Shown: positions 1 to 11,875, counted from the first letter of the stretch. The stretch is 64,000 bases of DNA from Diphasiastrum complanatum (GCA_029204225.1 CM055103.1:6012852-6076851); one strand, 5' to 3'. Notes: generated by a model from the letters alone, not told the origin. Translations and numbers: made by a program.

Positions 1-101
1 ACAAGCTTAACAATATTGATGTTGTTTACACACCGTGGTCTAACTTGAACAAGATGCCCACTATGGATGTCGGAGTAATTAGATTCCACAACCATAGACT
101 T
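1..101 (+). CDS. CCDC25: CCDC25-like exon a (left edge, partial)
   Basis: Reading from base 3 this encodes KLNNIDVVYTPWSNLNK followed by MPTMDVGVIRFHNHRL, the end of the NFACT-R domain. It ends in phase 0 at the strong donor CTT|GTAAGTG (102-103). The exon continues beyond the left edge. Confidence 0.88.
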
Positions 102-3100
102 GTAAGTGTTTCGTTGGAGCTTGTGTTGTTGTAGTGTCAATAATTGCTATAACTGTACTTGGAATTGGTAAAGGCAGTTATTGTCAGGGTAGTTGGAGCA
201 GTTATTTATCATATGCCAATCTATTGGAGCTTTATCATGTGGGAGCTATCATTTGATATAGGACCCAAAAGAAATTTAGTTTGGATTCTTCTCTTGGGCC
301 TTATTAGTGGCTATGAACACATCCTTGTAAGATAATATCACTGTCTTACAAAGAAGTCAATACAATTAATACTATAGTGGCTAGCTCTCCTACAAAGAAA
401 CATTTCTAGCACTTCTCCTACAAAGATACTCACAAGACTCTTTCACAAAGAGCTTATAAAGAATCAGAATCAGAATCAGTAACTACTGATTGACAAAAGG
501 GTAATTTTGTTATATTACTTAGGGTACTTTCAGCACTTTCTAAAGTGTGCCTCTCTAGAATGTTCCCCTTGAGGTTAGGGTAAGGTCCCCTTAGCACAAC
601 TCTTGATTTTAGGATCATTCAACTTTGGGTATGTTTTTCAGACATTCAAATGATATTTATTCACTTGTGGGACCCCAAGGGTGCAAGTATCCACATGAGA
701 GCTCATAAATGCTGGTCCTTAGGGCTTATATAATTATCCACAACCTAAATATCATATTCGTAATCCTCCCTCCCTGTAGAAATATTACCCCCAAATGCTT
801 CAGAACTGCATGCTCAAGAGGCACTGCAAAAACATTGCCTGCATGCTCACAAGAAGCTGCAAAATGCATATATTGAAGAAGGTGCAAAAATTTCAATCTT
901 AAATAAGTCACAAAAACAAAAAAGGGAGTTGCAATACTTGGAATTATGATAAAATGTGTAGTGAATGGTGTTATATGACCTTTTCTCAAGACATGAGCAG
1001 ATGGACCAAACTCACCACATGACAACATCAATGAATGTCATGGATAACCAATGATATAATAAAACTGCCAAAGGATTAAATGGTGGGGGCTAAAGAAAAT
1101 AAAAGCTAAGTAGGAAGCACAATGTCCATCAAGTTATAGATGAAGAAGAATGTCTTGAAACATTGGACAGGAGCTGAACTCTATATCAACGCAATTGGAA
1201 AATAACAGGCCTGATATAGGATCTAGAATGCATCATCTAGGCACGTAGTGCCTTCTCGGACAAAGCTTTATTTTTCTCTTTTGTCGCTGTATTGCTGCGG
1301 ATGGATTTTTCCACCAAAAAGCTGGACGTTAGAACAGGACTTTTGCGGAAGTTCTGGGGCTGCTGAACTACGCAGTAGAGAGCATGATCGAAGGCGCCTT
1401 AAAACGTCAATCACAAATAGCTAGACATCATAAATGGACCATAAACTTAATATTTACAAAGGGTCCGTTTGTGGGCAGAATGTATCATAATGTTAATAGT
1501 GGAAATTTTTGTGCGCAGAAGTTAAGCAAAAATTTCCTGAGTGTATGATACGTAAACATTTGAATACCGACCAGTTGAAGATGCTCCACCGTAATTTGCT
1601 CAACCGATATATGCTCGAAGCTGGGTCGGAACGGACCCTTTGTAAGTATTTACGTTTTTTTTTTAACATGTTTTTGCCCACGTTCCGAAATGGAACGGGC
1701 AACTAAGGCTGGTATACATCATTATCCATCTTAATGTGTTGCACTAATCTTACTCGAAAATCAAGGCACATGTAATGCCTTTAGAGGACACAATCCAACA
1801 GCGCTTCGTGTGTTCAGATTCCATCCAAGTGGGCCTCCGTAGTTTGAGATTTCGTCAACGAGGGCTTTGTATTTTCAGTGCTGAAAATTACGACGGACGA
1901 AATCAGTTCCGAGTCTTAAGAACTAGGTAATAGGGTTCCCGAACTTGATTTAAACTGTCTATGCATGTAAGATTTGAGTAGACACATCAAAATATAACAA
2001 CTTTCACCCTACAGATAGCTGCATAGATACCCGTTCCGAGGTACTGAGGTCAGAACGTACTGTCCCAGCACGACCTGGAAAAAATATTAAAATATGCTAA
2101 AAAAACCAGCAATTCGTTTCGGTGGCACACGTAAAATGCTGCGAAAGTAGGAAGTATGCCAAATTCATCATACATGTTTCGAAATAGATAAAAGTCCCCA
2201 TCCACAAGCCTCGCATGGCTGTATGCAGCGATCACTGAAACTTTTAAAAGACTGTGTATGCCTCCTATAGATCACCACATTTAGCATATATGTCACCAGG
2301 GCATTAATGACAAAAACATCTGATTCAATCCTATTGTCATCCTGTGCTTGAATGGATTTTCCCTGCTCTATGTCTGCTACAGCACCACATGCTTTGAGTG
2401 CAGTGCAGTACTTAACATTTAACTTATAAAAATATTACATACTTTTTTTTTTGGAAGGTCGTTCCAGAACGCATTCCGTTCCGGAACAGGCAAAACAGGA
2501 TAGCTGAATGCTTCACGGAATGGCCAGAAAAGGTATTTTGTATGGACATTTTTCAGAGAAAATAAATGCTGATTAAAGGTGGCTGAAGGTTGCCCGACAT
2601 ATGTGAAGAAGGTAGTTTTCATGGGCAGGAACAAAGAAATATTGTAAACTTGAATAAATCAGGCCAACAATGTCTTATTCAAATTGCACATTAGATTAGG
2701 GCTTCTAGGGCATACTACTCTATATTGGCAGCAGAATCACTTGTAGCACCATTTCAAATGTGTAGGGTGCTTCTAAATTAGTAACCTGATTAATAAAGAG
2801 ATGCCCCAAATACTCATGGTAATGATTTAGGAACCTATGAACATTAATACATGGCCCAACATATGTGCTAGGCATACATTGCATTCCAACAGGATGAGGC
2901 TGTACGTTCCCTGAAATTGGGCCAACCTTTGAAGACCTTTTACAAAATAGGATGATTGCTCACGTATGAGGCAACCATGCTGTCAAAAAGTTGGACTTTA
3001 TCATGTTACTTTACCTGAATCACCGCAGAAAACATGTGAGAATTACATTGTGTTTGGAAATTGAAACTTCAGGAAGCTAGTAATAGTATCTGCGTTTCTT

Positions 3101-6100
3101 GGGAACACAGTTCCACATGGCAGAAACATATCAAATCCAGACATGAAGGATTTATTGCAGCTGGTCAAGTTGTAGCAAACTCTAAATGAATTTAAATCCC
3201 ACGTTCTTAGGTCATGAAAGCAGATAAACCATAACCATTCAACATGTTAGATGCTCACTCTTAAGTATCAATGTGTCTCAGGGTGATGGATGGTGCCTCA
3301 CTGCACCTGTACAACCCAATCGATTCCATCGTTTTGAGAAAATGATAAGAATTCACTTTTTTTTAAAATTTTGAGTTATCTTTGCAAAAGTTTGACAAGC
3401 TCGATTTCTAGGCTTGTAATCATTTGGTAGTCCATTTGTAATTGTGAAATTCATGAGTGTTCAATGCTTTTGGCCTTATAAAGATATCAGCAATCTGGTT
3501 GACCCTGAAAGATTAATCCAATCAAAGGTGGTTTTGATTTGTTCTCTTCATGAGAGTTTCAATTTCATGCTTTGAAAATCATTCTTCACAATTAAGTTCT
3601 TGACAGAGTTGTCATAATTTTTCAAGCACTTGAATCAGTCAATATTTGTTCAATTGTCAGCCCTGCATGGCAGAGAATTCTGGTCTTAGGAACTTGGAGA
3701 TTTTTTGGTTGCAACTTACTATGCATTGATGTATGTATAATTCTTATAATTTGAAGGTACGGACTACAAGGATTGAGAAGCGCATCAATGACATTGTCAA
3801 TAGGCTCAACAAGACTAAAGTTGAAAGGACACCAGATTTCAAAGGTATTGGTTGTAGCATAAATGTCTGGAGTTCTTTCATTTTGCTCACTGTATCATGA
3901 AGATCTTGACAATTTGCGCTTCTGAGACATTCTTGTCCTTATCGACGGGTCTTTCTTTGTGTAATTGTTTTGATGGGCCCAAGTCGATTCTCCTTTTAAC
4001 TATGTATTTCCTAAACATTTCAGTTATCATTCTGTTCAGCACTAGAACACAACTTTGGTTCTGGGATTTTTATATTTTCTCACTCTTCACTGCAGGTTAG
4101 TGACTATGAATTTTCCCGAGTAGAATCTTTTGTTTTTTAAGCTGATGGGTGCTTCCAGTTTATGATTGTATCCATATGAGCCTTGGCAACATTACTGTTG
4201 CATGTGGGTAAATGGGATCCTTCATGTCGACACATGGTATAATCTATCCTGGAAAGACTTTGATGGAGTTTCCTTGTACGTCATGTTTTGACTAGCTTGT
4301 CAGATTACCATTTATCGACATGAAGTATGCCATTTACAGGAGTTTGACTCTGACATGCTTATGCTTGGATAATGTTGCAAGATTTCAAATCAGGCCCTTT
4401 TTTTCATACAGGGACAAGAAAGCAACCTTGCTGGTTTGTGTGCAACAAGAAGCAAAACATATTCACAAAAGGAGGAGCGAGTATTTTATTATCGAACCTT
4501 TCTTGCACGTACTACATGCTATGTGAAGAGGCTACTGACATCTTTATTCAGAGTTATCCTGTAATAGTATCTTATGAGAAGTTAAATTGTTGCTTTGTAA
4601 GGTATCTTTGGTGCTAACTAGTCGAGGTACATAGTTGTAGCATCCATAGGCGTGCTGGAAAATCCAATTTATTGGAAATACTCTAGTTCTTCTGTCTAGA
4701 TTGAGCTAATTTTTTGGCATCCACAGATACACTGGAAATTCCAATTTTTATCAGTGATAGGGTGTTAGGCTGCAAAAGTAATCTTCTGCCTAGTTTCTGC
4801 TTTCAGCTGTGCAATCTTTTGTCTCACAATTTCGCAAAGCACCATGGAAACTTTGCACCATATGCCAGACATTGATAGCTTGAGTCAATATGCTTTTTTC
4901 CTCTTGCTTTTGAAACTTTATCTTGAAGAATTCATAGGCTTCTACTGCCTTTCTGCCAAAAAGAAAACTTGGGGACTGAAGTTTTATTGCGTAACCTCTG
5001 GTCATCAAATGCGTCAATGTTAATCCAAAGATTGTGGATGCTGATAATTTTTTCACTTTGGTCCTTCCTTTTAAGTTTATGGGGGAGGGTAGCCTTGAAG
5101 AAAATGCTATATAGTTCACAGAATTTGCACCTAATCTTAGTGCTCGTGAGGAGAGTAGGGACTTTGTAGCAATTCTACATGCTATGCATGATGAAGTTGA
5201 TCGTGTAAGACTTTCTGGGTGGAGTACTACAATTTGAAGATTGCACATCTCCTTTGTCTATGTTGGGCGCTATCCTATATATATTGCTGGCCCCTGGCTC
5301 TGAGGTCCTTGGTTTCCCGAGAACCTGACATGGGAGTTGTTTGAATGGATTAGGCCCCGGTTTTTTTTTTTTTTTTTTCCGATTGACCAGGGTTCGAGAA
5401 CCTGCCCCCCCCCCCCCCAAGCCATTGGCACACAATGTCTATTTCTGAGAACTATTGTCTGTATGTGGAGTTCCACTATCATTTGTAGTTTCATTGTCGT
5501 TGTGCAACAGAACATGAAAACCTTTTGCCAAAAATTGTGAAGCTTCTGTATGGTTGGCTTTTGTAAACCTCAAAGCTTAATACTTATTTTTGGTTAGGAC
5601 CTTTTCTCTGTTACCAAGATGTTCTAAGTAAAGCAATCTCTTACATTTGGCTACATGCATATAGCCGAGCGCGAAGTATACAATGCAGCTGAGAGAGCAG
5701 AAAGAAAGGCTCAAACGAGGGAAAAGGTACAGCAGCTTGCTTTCTTAAATAAGCTGCTTCAAAAATATTATTCCATGTGCAAATGTCATGGCCAATCATG
5801 TTTTTTTAATGGGGGATCAAAAGGCTTAAATCTTCGATGAGATTCAATAACAGTGGTACATCTTTCTTAGATTTGTCAATCAGATGTTCCAGTCATTGTA
5901 TTTCTCATTCCTTATGTTAAGGATGTGAATAGACTTCTTACTGTGGCTGCTCCTGGTTTGCTCTTCTTATGGACATAACCGGAAATGCCACTCACTATTA
6001 GTCGCTCTTCTTATGACAGCTGATTTTCCAAATCATGCACCACTAGGAGAACTGTAACCAAACTGTTGATTTTTTTCATTTCTTTCTCAGTGCTGTCTTT

Positions 6101-6348
6101 TCCAGTCTTTTACCTATCTATGATTAAGCAAGGCCCTAGTTTGATTCTTGAATATATGCCGATTGTGTGCTGGCTTGACCTGATTTGAAACTACAGAATC
6201 AGCGCGTGGAGTTGGACAGGATTGAGAAAGAAAAAAAGCCAAAAGCAGGAGTTACGGAATTATGATGGATCCTGCCTGCATGACATCCAACAAGGACATT
6301 GCTTCCAAAGGAAAATCTTTGCAGGAGATGGAAGAAGATTTTATGTGA
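1..6348 (+). CDS. CCDC25: CCDC25-like (NFACT-R/DUF814 family) protein, 3' half, four exons, frameshifted near the end
   Basis: Exons are 1-101, 3757-3844, 5665-5726 and 6197-6348. The first reads (K)LNNIDVVYTPWSNLNK and on to HNHRL, matching the end of the NFACT-R/DUF814 domain. The later exons give VRTTRIEKRINDIVNRLNKT, then AEREVYNAAERAERK, an Arg/Lys/Glu-rich helix, and the family's signature tail MTSNKDIA..SLQEMEEDFM before TGA at 6346-6348. Junctions are GT-AG with phases 0, 1 and 0 that agree across exons. The N-terminal half lies left of the window. Human CCDC25 is described as a sensor of extracellular DNA; the plant role is not established to my knowledge. The reading frame breaks at an A7 run in the last exon (about 6230-6237), so as written the conserved tail is out of frame. 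That may be a real lesion or a homopolymer error. Confidence 0.87.
102..3756 (+). other. Intron of the CCDC25-like gene
   Basis: A 3.65-kb GT-AG intron. It carries a foldback MITE (1454-1645). Several stretches contain short GTTCC/GGAAC palindromes (around 1680-1705, 2030-2060 and 2458-2490) that look like scraps of related small elements. No coding exon is seen in it. Confidence 0.8.
1454..1645. mobile_element. Foldback MITE-like element
   Basis: Perfect 16-bp terminal inverted repeats, TTACAAAGGGTCCGTT at 1454-1469 and its complement at 1630-1645. The interior is also inverted: GGAAATTTTTG pairs with CAAAAATTTCC, and GTATCAT with ATGATAC. The whole ~190 bp can therefore fold into a long hairpin. 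No clear target duplication was found, so the superfamily is unassigned. Confidence 0.7.
3757..3844 (+). CDS. CCDC25: CCDC25-like exon b
   Basis: Begins after TTTGAAG and encodes VRTTRIEKRINDIVNRLNKT then KVERTPDFK. The conserved RIEKR..D/EI.NRL.KTKVER block identifies the family. It ends in phase 1 (AAA G|GTATTG). The acceptor has only a modest pyrimidine tract. Confidence 0.88.
3845..6196 (+). other. Two further CCDC25-like introns (3845-5664 and 5727-6196)
   Basis: GT-AG introns of 1820 and 470 bp. The first contains a partial tandem repeat near 4640-4760 (two copies of a GG/CATCCA..CTGGAAA.TCCAATTT segment). It also has a poly-T run (about 5360-5378) next to a poly-C run (about 5405-5419). 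Confidence 0.75.
5665..5726 (+). CDS. CCDC25: CCDC25-like exon c
   Basis: Acceptor ATAG|CC restores the split Ala codon, giving (A)EREVYNAAERAERKAQTREK. It ends in phase 0 at AAG|GTACAG. This is the start of the charged helical region typical of the family. Confidence 0.85.
6197..6348 (+). CDS. CCDC25: CCDC25-like last exon, with 1-nt frameshift
   Basis: After CTACAG the exon reads NQRVELDRIEKEKK. The frame then slips by one base at the A run, and in the next frame it reads SRSYGIMMDPACMTSNK and ends SLQEMEEDFM-stop. Both sides match the family, so the lesion sits within the run. In the annotated frame translation would stop at a TGA near 6265. One extra A would join the two halves, the classic pattern of either a sequencing error or a fresh pseudogenising indel. 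Confidence 0.82.
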
Positions 6349-6679
6349 GAAGTCTACTTGTGTTTCCTTATGGATGAAGCCTTCCTCACTGGTGTTTTCT
6401 TCTGAAGGAACATGTCTTTAGTCAGAAAGCAGGAAGATGTGTGGTGAAGATGGATTAATTGCAAATTCCAAATTATCACTAAGAAAAGTTTTTTGAGAGA
6501 TATTTGATTTGCTATGGGTGGTAGTGCTTTTTCCTGATGCATATCCTCTAAATATCTGCTAGTCAACTAGTAAAAGAAGAAATTTAGTATTTGTCGGTCT
6601 ATATCATGTGAAGGCTAATTTATTGGTATTAGGTAAAGTGATTGCAATTTCCTTGATGAGGAAGATTTTATGTTTGGAG

Positions 6680-6801
6680 CAGAAACCTGTTGGTTGTATT
6701 CTTATTATGTTAGGCCATTTGCAACTGAAACCTGTTGGCTGTATTCTTATTATGTTGCAACTGAAACCTGTTGGCTGTATTCTTATTATGTTGGGCTATT
6801 T
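6680..6801 (+). repeat. Short tandem repeat, three units of 36-45 bp
   Basis: Three copies built on GAAACCTGTTGGCTGTATTC and TTATTATGTT, beginning near 6680, 6721 and 6757. The first and third carry an extra GG.CATTT-type segment missing from the middle one. It lies just beyond the CCDC25-like gene, possibly in its 3' flank. Confidence 0.85.
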
Positions 6802-7469
6802 GCAGTTGATAAGCCTATACTCTAGGTACAGACAATGCAAAATTTGCTTTGAGTATTCATATACTTTGCCTAGTTTTGTTATATTCGGTTCATGCCAGAA
6901 TCACTTACATTCTTTTGCATGTCACACACTTCATAAAGTCATTTTCCTTGAATCATCAGCCTTTCAGTTCAATTTTTTTTTCAAATGCTTGATGATGTCT
7001 TGACAAAATGCCCTTTCCACTGTCCTTGCAGCAGGTCTGGATGGGGCAGCGGTTCAGTGTTCTTGGTTTATTTGTTTTAGATCTGTCAAGTCTCACAAGT
7101 GTGGTGCATGGTCAATCTAAATTGTTCTTACGTTTTAAATTCACAAGGAAAATGCAACTTCTTTTTACTATCACTCATCAAATGTACAATAACATGATGT
7201 GTAACCTAGCAAAGTTGATGGACCTATGGAGTGACATCATATTGATTCAGTGGAGGTGAGAAAAAGCCCTATTCACATAGTTGATGCTCAGTCAGTAGTG
7301 ATTAGAAGTCCTGACTTGCATAGTTGTGGCGAGATATGCATTGTACTATTTCAACCACTTGGCCATTGAGCTGCTATTGTAACTACTCTCTGGCCCTCAA
7401 CCTGTGAGTTTGTTTTGATATGAATTTGAAGATCAGGAAGTACTATGTATCAAAATTTGTGGGAAAAGA
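6802..7469. other. 3' flank of the CCDC25-like gene; no gene seen
   Basis: AT-rich DNA without convincing coding signal on either strand. Short open frames here have no recognisable domain. Confidence 0.5.
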
Positions 7470-8410
7470 CTACAAGGAACTGGAACTATGTATCCGAGAC
7501 AGAAACTTGTATGCTGGAAAGGACCTGTGAAAAATTCTGGAAGTAATGAATTTCAGCTTCACAGACTTTAGGCAGTATTTAACTGTTTTTTTAATAAACA
7601 CATCTTGGACCGGTACATTCCGACCCATATTGGTAAGAATGGGTTTCTGAGGTCTGATATATGCTATGCATGTTGGGCATGTGGCACACGTGCTCTGTTG
7701 GAATTCATGAATCGAACAATTGCACTTCAATCTTTTTTTTAAGACTTTGGTCTTATTTCTACAGTGCATAATGTTTGGTCCTTGGACTGTCAAACCAAAG
7801 ATGTTACAATCTGTTTATGCTAAGGGAGTTGATACGGGTCCAAAAGTGTCTTCTTGCTTCTGGTGGATTTGAGAATTATCAGGGCCACAAATGTCACTAT
7901 GTACAAGATGTCGCAAACCTTTAGATGAATGGACATATTGGTAAGAATGGGTTTCTGAGGTCTGATATATGCTATGCATGTTGGGCATGTGGCACACGTG
8001 CTCTGTTGGAATTCATGAATCGAACAATTGCACTTCAATCTTTTTTTTAAGACTTTGGTCTTATTTCTACAGTGCATAATGTTTGGTCCTTGGACTGTCA
8101 AACCAAAGATGTTACAATCTGTTTATGCTAAGGGAGTTGATACGGGTCCAAAAGTGTCTTCTTGCTTCTGGTGGATTTGAGAATTATCAGGGCCACAAAT
8201 GTCACTATGTACAAGATGTCGCAAACCTTTAGATGAATGGACTGAATTAGAATTGAATGCACTTCTGGCATGTTTGCTGATCATACAGCTTTCACAAAGA
8301 GAAGTCGATTTGCTAATAGATAGTAGATCTTGCATTAAATGTAGATTTGACATTTGTTGAATACTTTTGAAGTTTAAATGGCCTAGTTTGAAATGCCATA
8401 ACATATCAGT
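7470..8410 (-). pseudogene. Copia retrotransposon remnant (GAG-pre-integrase and integrase start)
   Basis: Read on the - strand, 8404 downwards gives MLWHFKLGHLNFKSIQQMSN followed by C-x2-C, the GAG-pre-integrase/zinc-binding region of Ty1-Copia polyproteins. Next comes LRHLVHSDICGP, the start of the integrase core. The frame is then broken by stops and by a 308-bp tandem duplication. No LTR can be assigned to this orientation. Confidence 0.75.
7627..8242. repeat. Exact tandem duplication, 2 x 308 bp
   Basis: 7627-7934 and 7935-8242 appear identical by eye, including the T8 tract. The duplication lies inside a decayed Copia polyprotein. The lack of divergence means the duplication is much younger than the retrotransposon fragment, or is an assembly artefact. 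Confidence 0.85.
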
Positions 8411-8451
8411 TGATTTAGAAGTTGAAGTATGAAGAGCTTGACTGTCTCATT

Positions 8452-9365
8452 AAGGGAGAGTGTTGGATTTCAATGCTCAGACCCAAATCCATTCGGTAAT
8501 GAGCATCTTGAAATCTATACATACTACAAAAAAAAAAAAACTTCGAAGTCCGACTCCATCGACTTCGACTTCACATCAACTTACTCAACTCCATCGACTC
8601 TCGACTAACTCGACTCCATCGACGCTTGACTCTATCGACTCTCGACTAACTCGACTCCATCGACTTACTTGACTCACTCGACTCCCTCATCAAGTCAGAT
8701 CAAAATCGATACAGGAAAAGTCGATCCATGTACTGTCAGTTGATTCGAACCCACGTCGAGATTAGAAGGATCACGTTGACACTCCACCTACTTGTACATA
8801 GATTTTACTATTTGGAACGATGACTATCTACTATAGGACGGCTCTAGTAAATTAAGTAGATTCAAACTTATACTCTCAAGTACCAATCAATGAACTGCAT
8901 TCATCAACAAGTCAAAGTGAATCTAGAATAAAGTATACACCTTTAGCAGTCAGTGATCATCTGATTTCAATTCGATTCTTTCAGTTCTAATTGTATTTTT
9001 TCAGACGCAACGATCAAGTGTCTGAAGCTCTGCATTTTTGCACCTCACAAACCAGCGCACCGCTTCACGCTCATGTACTCTATTTTTTATTAATCAAAGA
9101 GTGCAATTTTGTTCACACATTGTTGTTCTTCATTTGTGCATTATTACAAACTGCATTACATCTTGATTCTAGCTGCTACACAGACACACTTCCGATCCAC
9201 AACTGTCCATTGTAAGTTTCGCTGCTATTATCTCGATCCATATTTTGACTCTGGTAGAACCGATTGGTCGATTTCCATCGAGAAACTAAATTCTATTCTT
9301 GTGTCAGAACTCGTTTCTGCTACACCATCGATTTTGACACAACAACGGTCCTATCTCCTGGAATA
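8452..9365 (+). mobile_element. LTR-like segment with preceding polypurine tract
   Basis: AAGGGAGAG at 8452-8460 followed by TGTTGGATTT at 8461 looks like a Copia polypurine tract/3' LTR junction in + orientation. The segment contains a CGACT-rich low-complexity stretch (8549-8690). It runs up to a Copia RNase H fragment starting near 9366. The right boundary is not defined. Confidence 0.4.
8549..8690 (+). repeat. CGACT-type low-complexity repeat
   Basis: Irregular repetition of CGACTCCATCGACTCTCGACTAACT-like units (5-mers CGACT/CATCG), about 140 bp, within an LTR-like segment. A looser GACTTGTCG repeat occurs at 9885-9985 in the next LTR-like segment. Confidence 0.8.
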
Positions 9366-9720
9366 GTCGTAAGCAAACTTCTATCGCTCTCTCATCCACA
9401 GAAGCATAATACATTGATGTTTCTCAAGCTATTAAAGAGAAAATTTGGTTGAGAAATTTACTGTCAGATATTAATCTGAATTAGTACACTTCTATAATTA
9501 TGTTTTGTGATAATCAGAGTGCCATTGTCTTATCGGCCAACCCTAGATTTCACTCTAAGAGTAAGCACATTGAGATTTGATATCACTATGTAAGGAGTAA
9601 GATTCTTGACAAAGAGGTAAGCTTAACGTACTGTCGGACGCAAAACATGATTGCAGATGTGTTTACCAAGGCTTTGAGCATTAATGCACAAAAAATTTTG
9701 TGCATTGCTTAGTCTAAAGA
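9366..9720 (+). pseudogene. Copia RNase H domain remnant
   Basis: In one frame with a few stops the + strand reads KQTSIALSSTEA, then [40 protein letters not shown] and NMIADVFTKAL. These are the successive motifs of the Ty1-Copia RNase H end. The catalytic-type D of CDNQSA is present. It ends just before a polypurine-like AATGGGAGG (9745-9753) and a TATTGGATTT LTR-like start. Confidence 0.85.
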
Positions 9721-9744
9721 TCAAGGCATTCACGAATTTAGATT

Positions 9745-10500
9745 AATGGGAGGTATTGGATTTATTTCCTCTACTCCTAAATTTCATGTTAATCTAGTTC
9801 CATTTATATTGTTGCAGTTTTACATGCATTGTCGCACAATTTGCAAAAATACTCTATTATCGAAGACAAGCAAGAGAATGGCAGTCTGACTTGTCGAAGT
9901 TACCTGACTTGTCGGAGTTGGCCGACTTATTGGGGAAACCCAACTTGGCCGACTTGTTGGGAAGTCTGACTTATTGACTCAACCAACTTATCAGGACCAC
10001 CCTGACTCCATTGACTATCGGCAGTGACACGCTCAACTTTAAACAATCAAAGCTTTCTCATGCCCACTTTTTGTATTGTGCAACTACTTGGACAATGACA
10101 GCAACAGCCACGATCTATTCTAGACAGCGCAATGGCTCCATGCCATCTTCTTGTACATACATCTGCATTTATGTCATAACCAGACAAAATAAGATGTTTC
10201 TCTCTACGCTCGAGCACCCATAGACTCTGGGACGACAACTTATCAGAGACAACAGACTTAGTAGATGTTTTCAGGCATTGATTCTTCCTTCTCAAACTGA
10301 TTGTTAGAATAAGCTCATAACTGTTACAGATCGTAGTTAGCTTTGTGAGCATGCGACGGTTTTGCCTGCTATTGATTTGTGCTCACCAGCATCATCTGAC
10401 TTGTATCTTTATACATTCAATCAAAATAAATTACTGTCTGGTTCTGCCTTCAGATTTTGTCAATGTTGCATGCTTTTCGCTTTCTATCCGACTCTATAAT
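9745..10500 (+). mobile_element. Probable 3' LTR of the Copia remnant (right end undefined)
   Basis: Begins after AATGGGAGG with TATTGGATTTATTT, beside the RNase H end, so it is the expected LTR position. It contains degenerate GACTTGTCG repeats (9885-9985). The right boundary and a partner LTR could not be identified with confidence. Confidence 0.4.
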
Positions 10501-10794
10501 TGATTTGTCTGATTGTTTGCTCTTCCACTTCCGCAAATAACCGTGCAATCAAGCTCTTCTGTTTTGTGTTCGCCTACTGTTGTAGTAGTGCATGCACCGA
10601 GGGAATTAGTCAACCACTGCCTTCGCGCAGTAGTAGGATCATTCCGATGCAATTGTTCGACCCATTTGATTCACAGTTTTTCATCCATTTTTCTTAGCAA
10701 GATTTTGGCAAGGCCTCGGAAGAGGTGGATGTCCCAACAGCCAGCACTCTTTCCCATGCCCACGGCCTCCTCAAAGATCTCAATTGGCTGCTAA

Positions 10795-11581
10795 GGAATC
10801 GGCTCCATCACCGAGCTACAAAGCCAACAGTTGCGGGAAGAGGCGGATTAGGCCAAGGCAGAAATGGATGTCATGAGGGTGAGAATCAACTCTTACCAGG
10901 TCATGGTTCCTGCTCTGTAGCAATCTCAGAAGCACCTCCAAGCACAATTCCAGGCAGAGAAGCAAAGAATAGAACGACAGATCAACGTCGCTCTCGGGAA
11001 GGAGATGTTCATCAGGGCCTGGCAGAAACGATGTGAAGACCACCAAAAGACAATCGACTTCTATATGGATGTTCCGACTCCTTTTCTATCCCCTTGGAAA
11101 AATTACAATGCGGTCATCACCAAACTTCAAACCTGTAAGAAGATGCTACAAGATTTTGAAGCAAAGCAATCTGAATACCTCGAACTCTTTATAGATGTAA
11201 TTAGCAAGCTGGAGCAACAAAACAATGAGCTAGAAAAGCAGCTTGATGATTTGCTAGCAGTTCGAGATCCTCTAGCCATTCCTCAAGGTATTCAACCAAG
11301 AACCGGCCAACACGCAAGCATCCAATCCAACCGTGCTTGAATTCGATGCCTCTTTCTCCATAGAGCAAATGGACGTTCCACACGGTGAATCATTTGGGAC
11401 TGTAGCTTCACACAAAAGCCCATCCCTCAACGAATCACACTCAAAGGAGGCGATCAAAGGCACAACCACACCAAGTGTTAGAACTACCTTCAAGAAGTTG
11501 AAGACTCTTGAGGAATCAATCCAAGAGTATGAGGCGACTTTTCCAGGAGAAGAAATGCGGGGAGGTTACGTCCTGCCATGA
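10795..11581 (+). pseudogene. Degenerate coiled-coil reading frame, unrecognised
   Basis: One frame reads ITELQSQQLREEAD-stop-AKAEMDVMRVRI, PAL-stop-QSQKHLQAQFQAEKQR, then MFIRAWQKRCEDHQKTIDFY and SKLEQQNNELEKQLDDLLA to a stop at 11340. The text continues in another frame from about 11333 (LEFDASFSIEQMDVPHGESF..) to 11581. The two internal stops are TAG codons where CAG would fit. The product would be rich in Gln/Glu/Lys heptads (coiled coil). I do not recognise the family; a transposon-borne or gene-fragment origin is likely given the surroundings. Confidence 0.5.
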
Positions 11582-11796
11582 TTAGGTTGCCTTCTTTTAC
11601 ATTTCTTTAAAGTCATTAATATAAGTAGTTTTTTGAGAGAAGAAAAATCATATTACCTCACCAATGTCTCATCCTCACTAATGCTATGCACCTCAGATTG
11701 AACAATTTCATCCATCTCAATGGCTCCCTCTCCAATCCATTTCTCCCTTATTGTGGCATTTGACAAGGTTTACCCTCCTCCCCATTAATTTTTGTC

Positions 11797-11816
11797 TCCC
11801 CCCCCTCCCCCCCCCC

Positions 11817-11873
<57 letters not shown>
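11797..11873. repeat. Poly-C tract joined to (CT)n microsatellite
   Basis: About 30 nt of C (one T interruption) running directly into about 23 CT units. Confidence 0.97.

Positions 11874-11875
<2 letters not shown>

Noticed and set aside
4629-4760. CATAGTTGTAGC resembling an hAT end in a CCDC25-like intron
   Set aside because: No matching inverted end or 8-bp duplication was found nearby.
5290-5440. Possible SINE (GGGTTCGAGAACC resembles a pol III B box, next to poly-T)
   Set aside because: No convincing A box, no target duplication and the poly-T/poly-C runs could be unrelated. Too weak to call.
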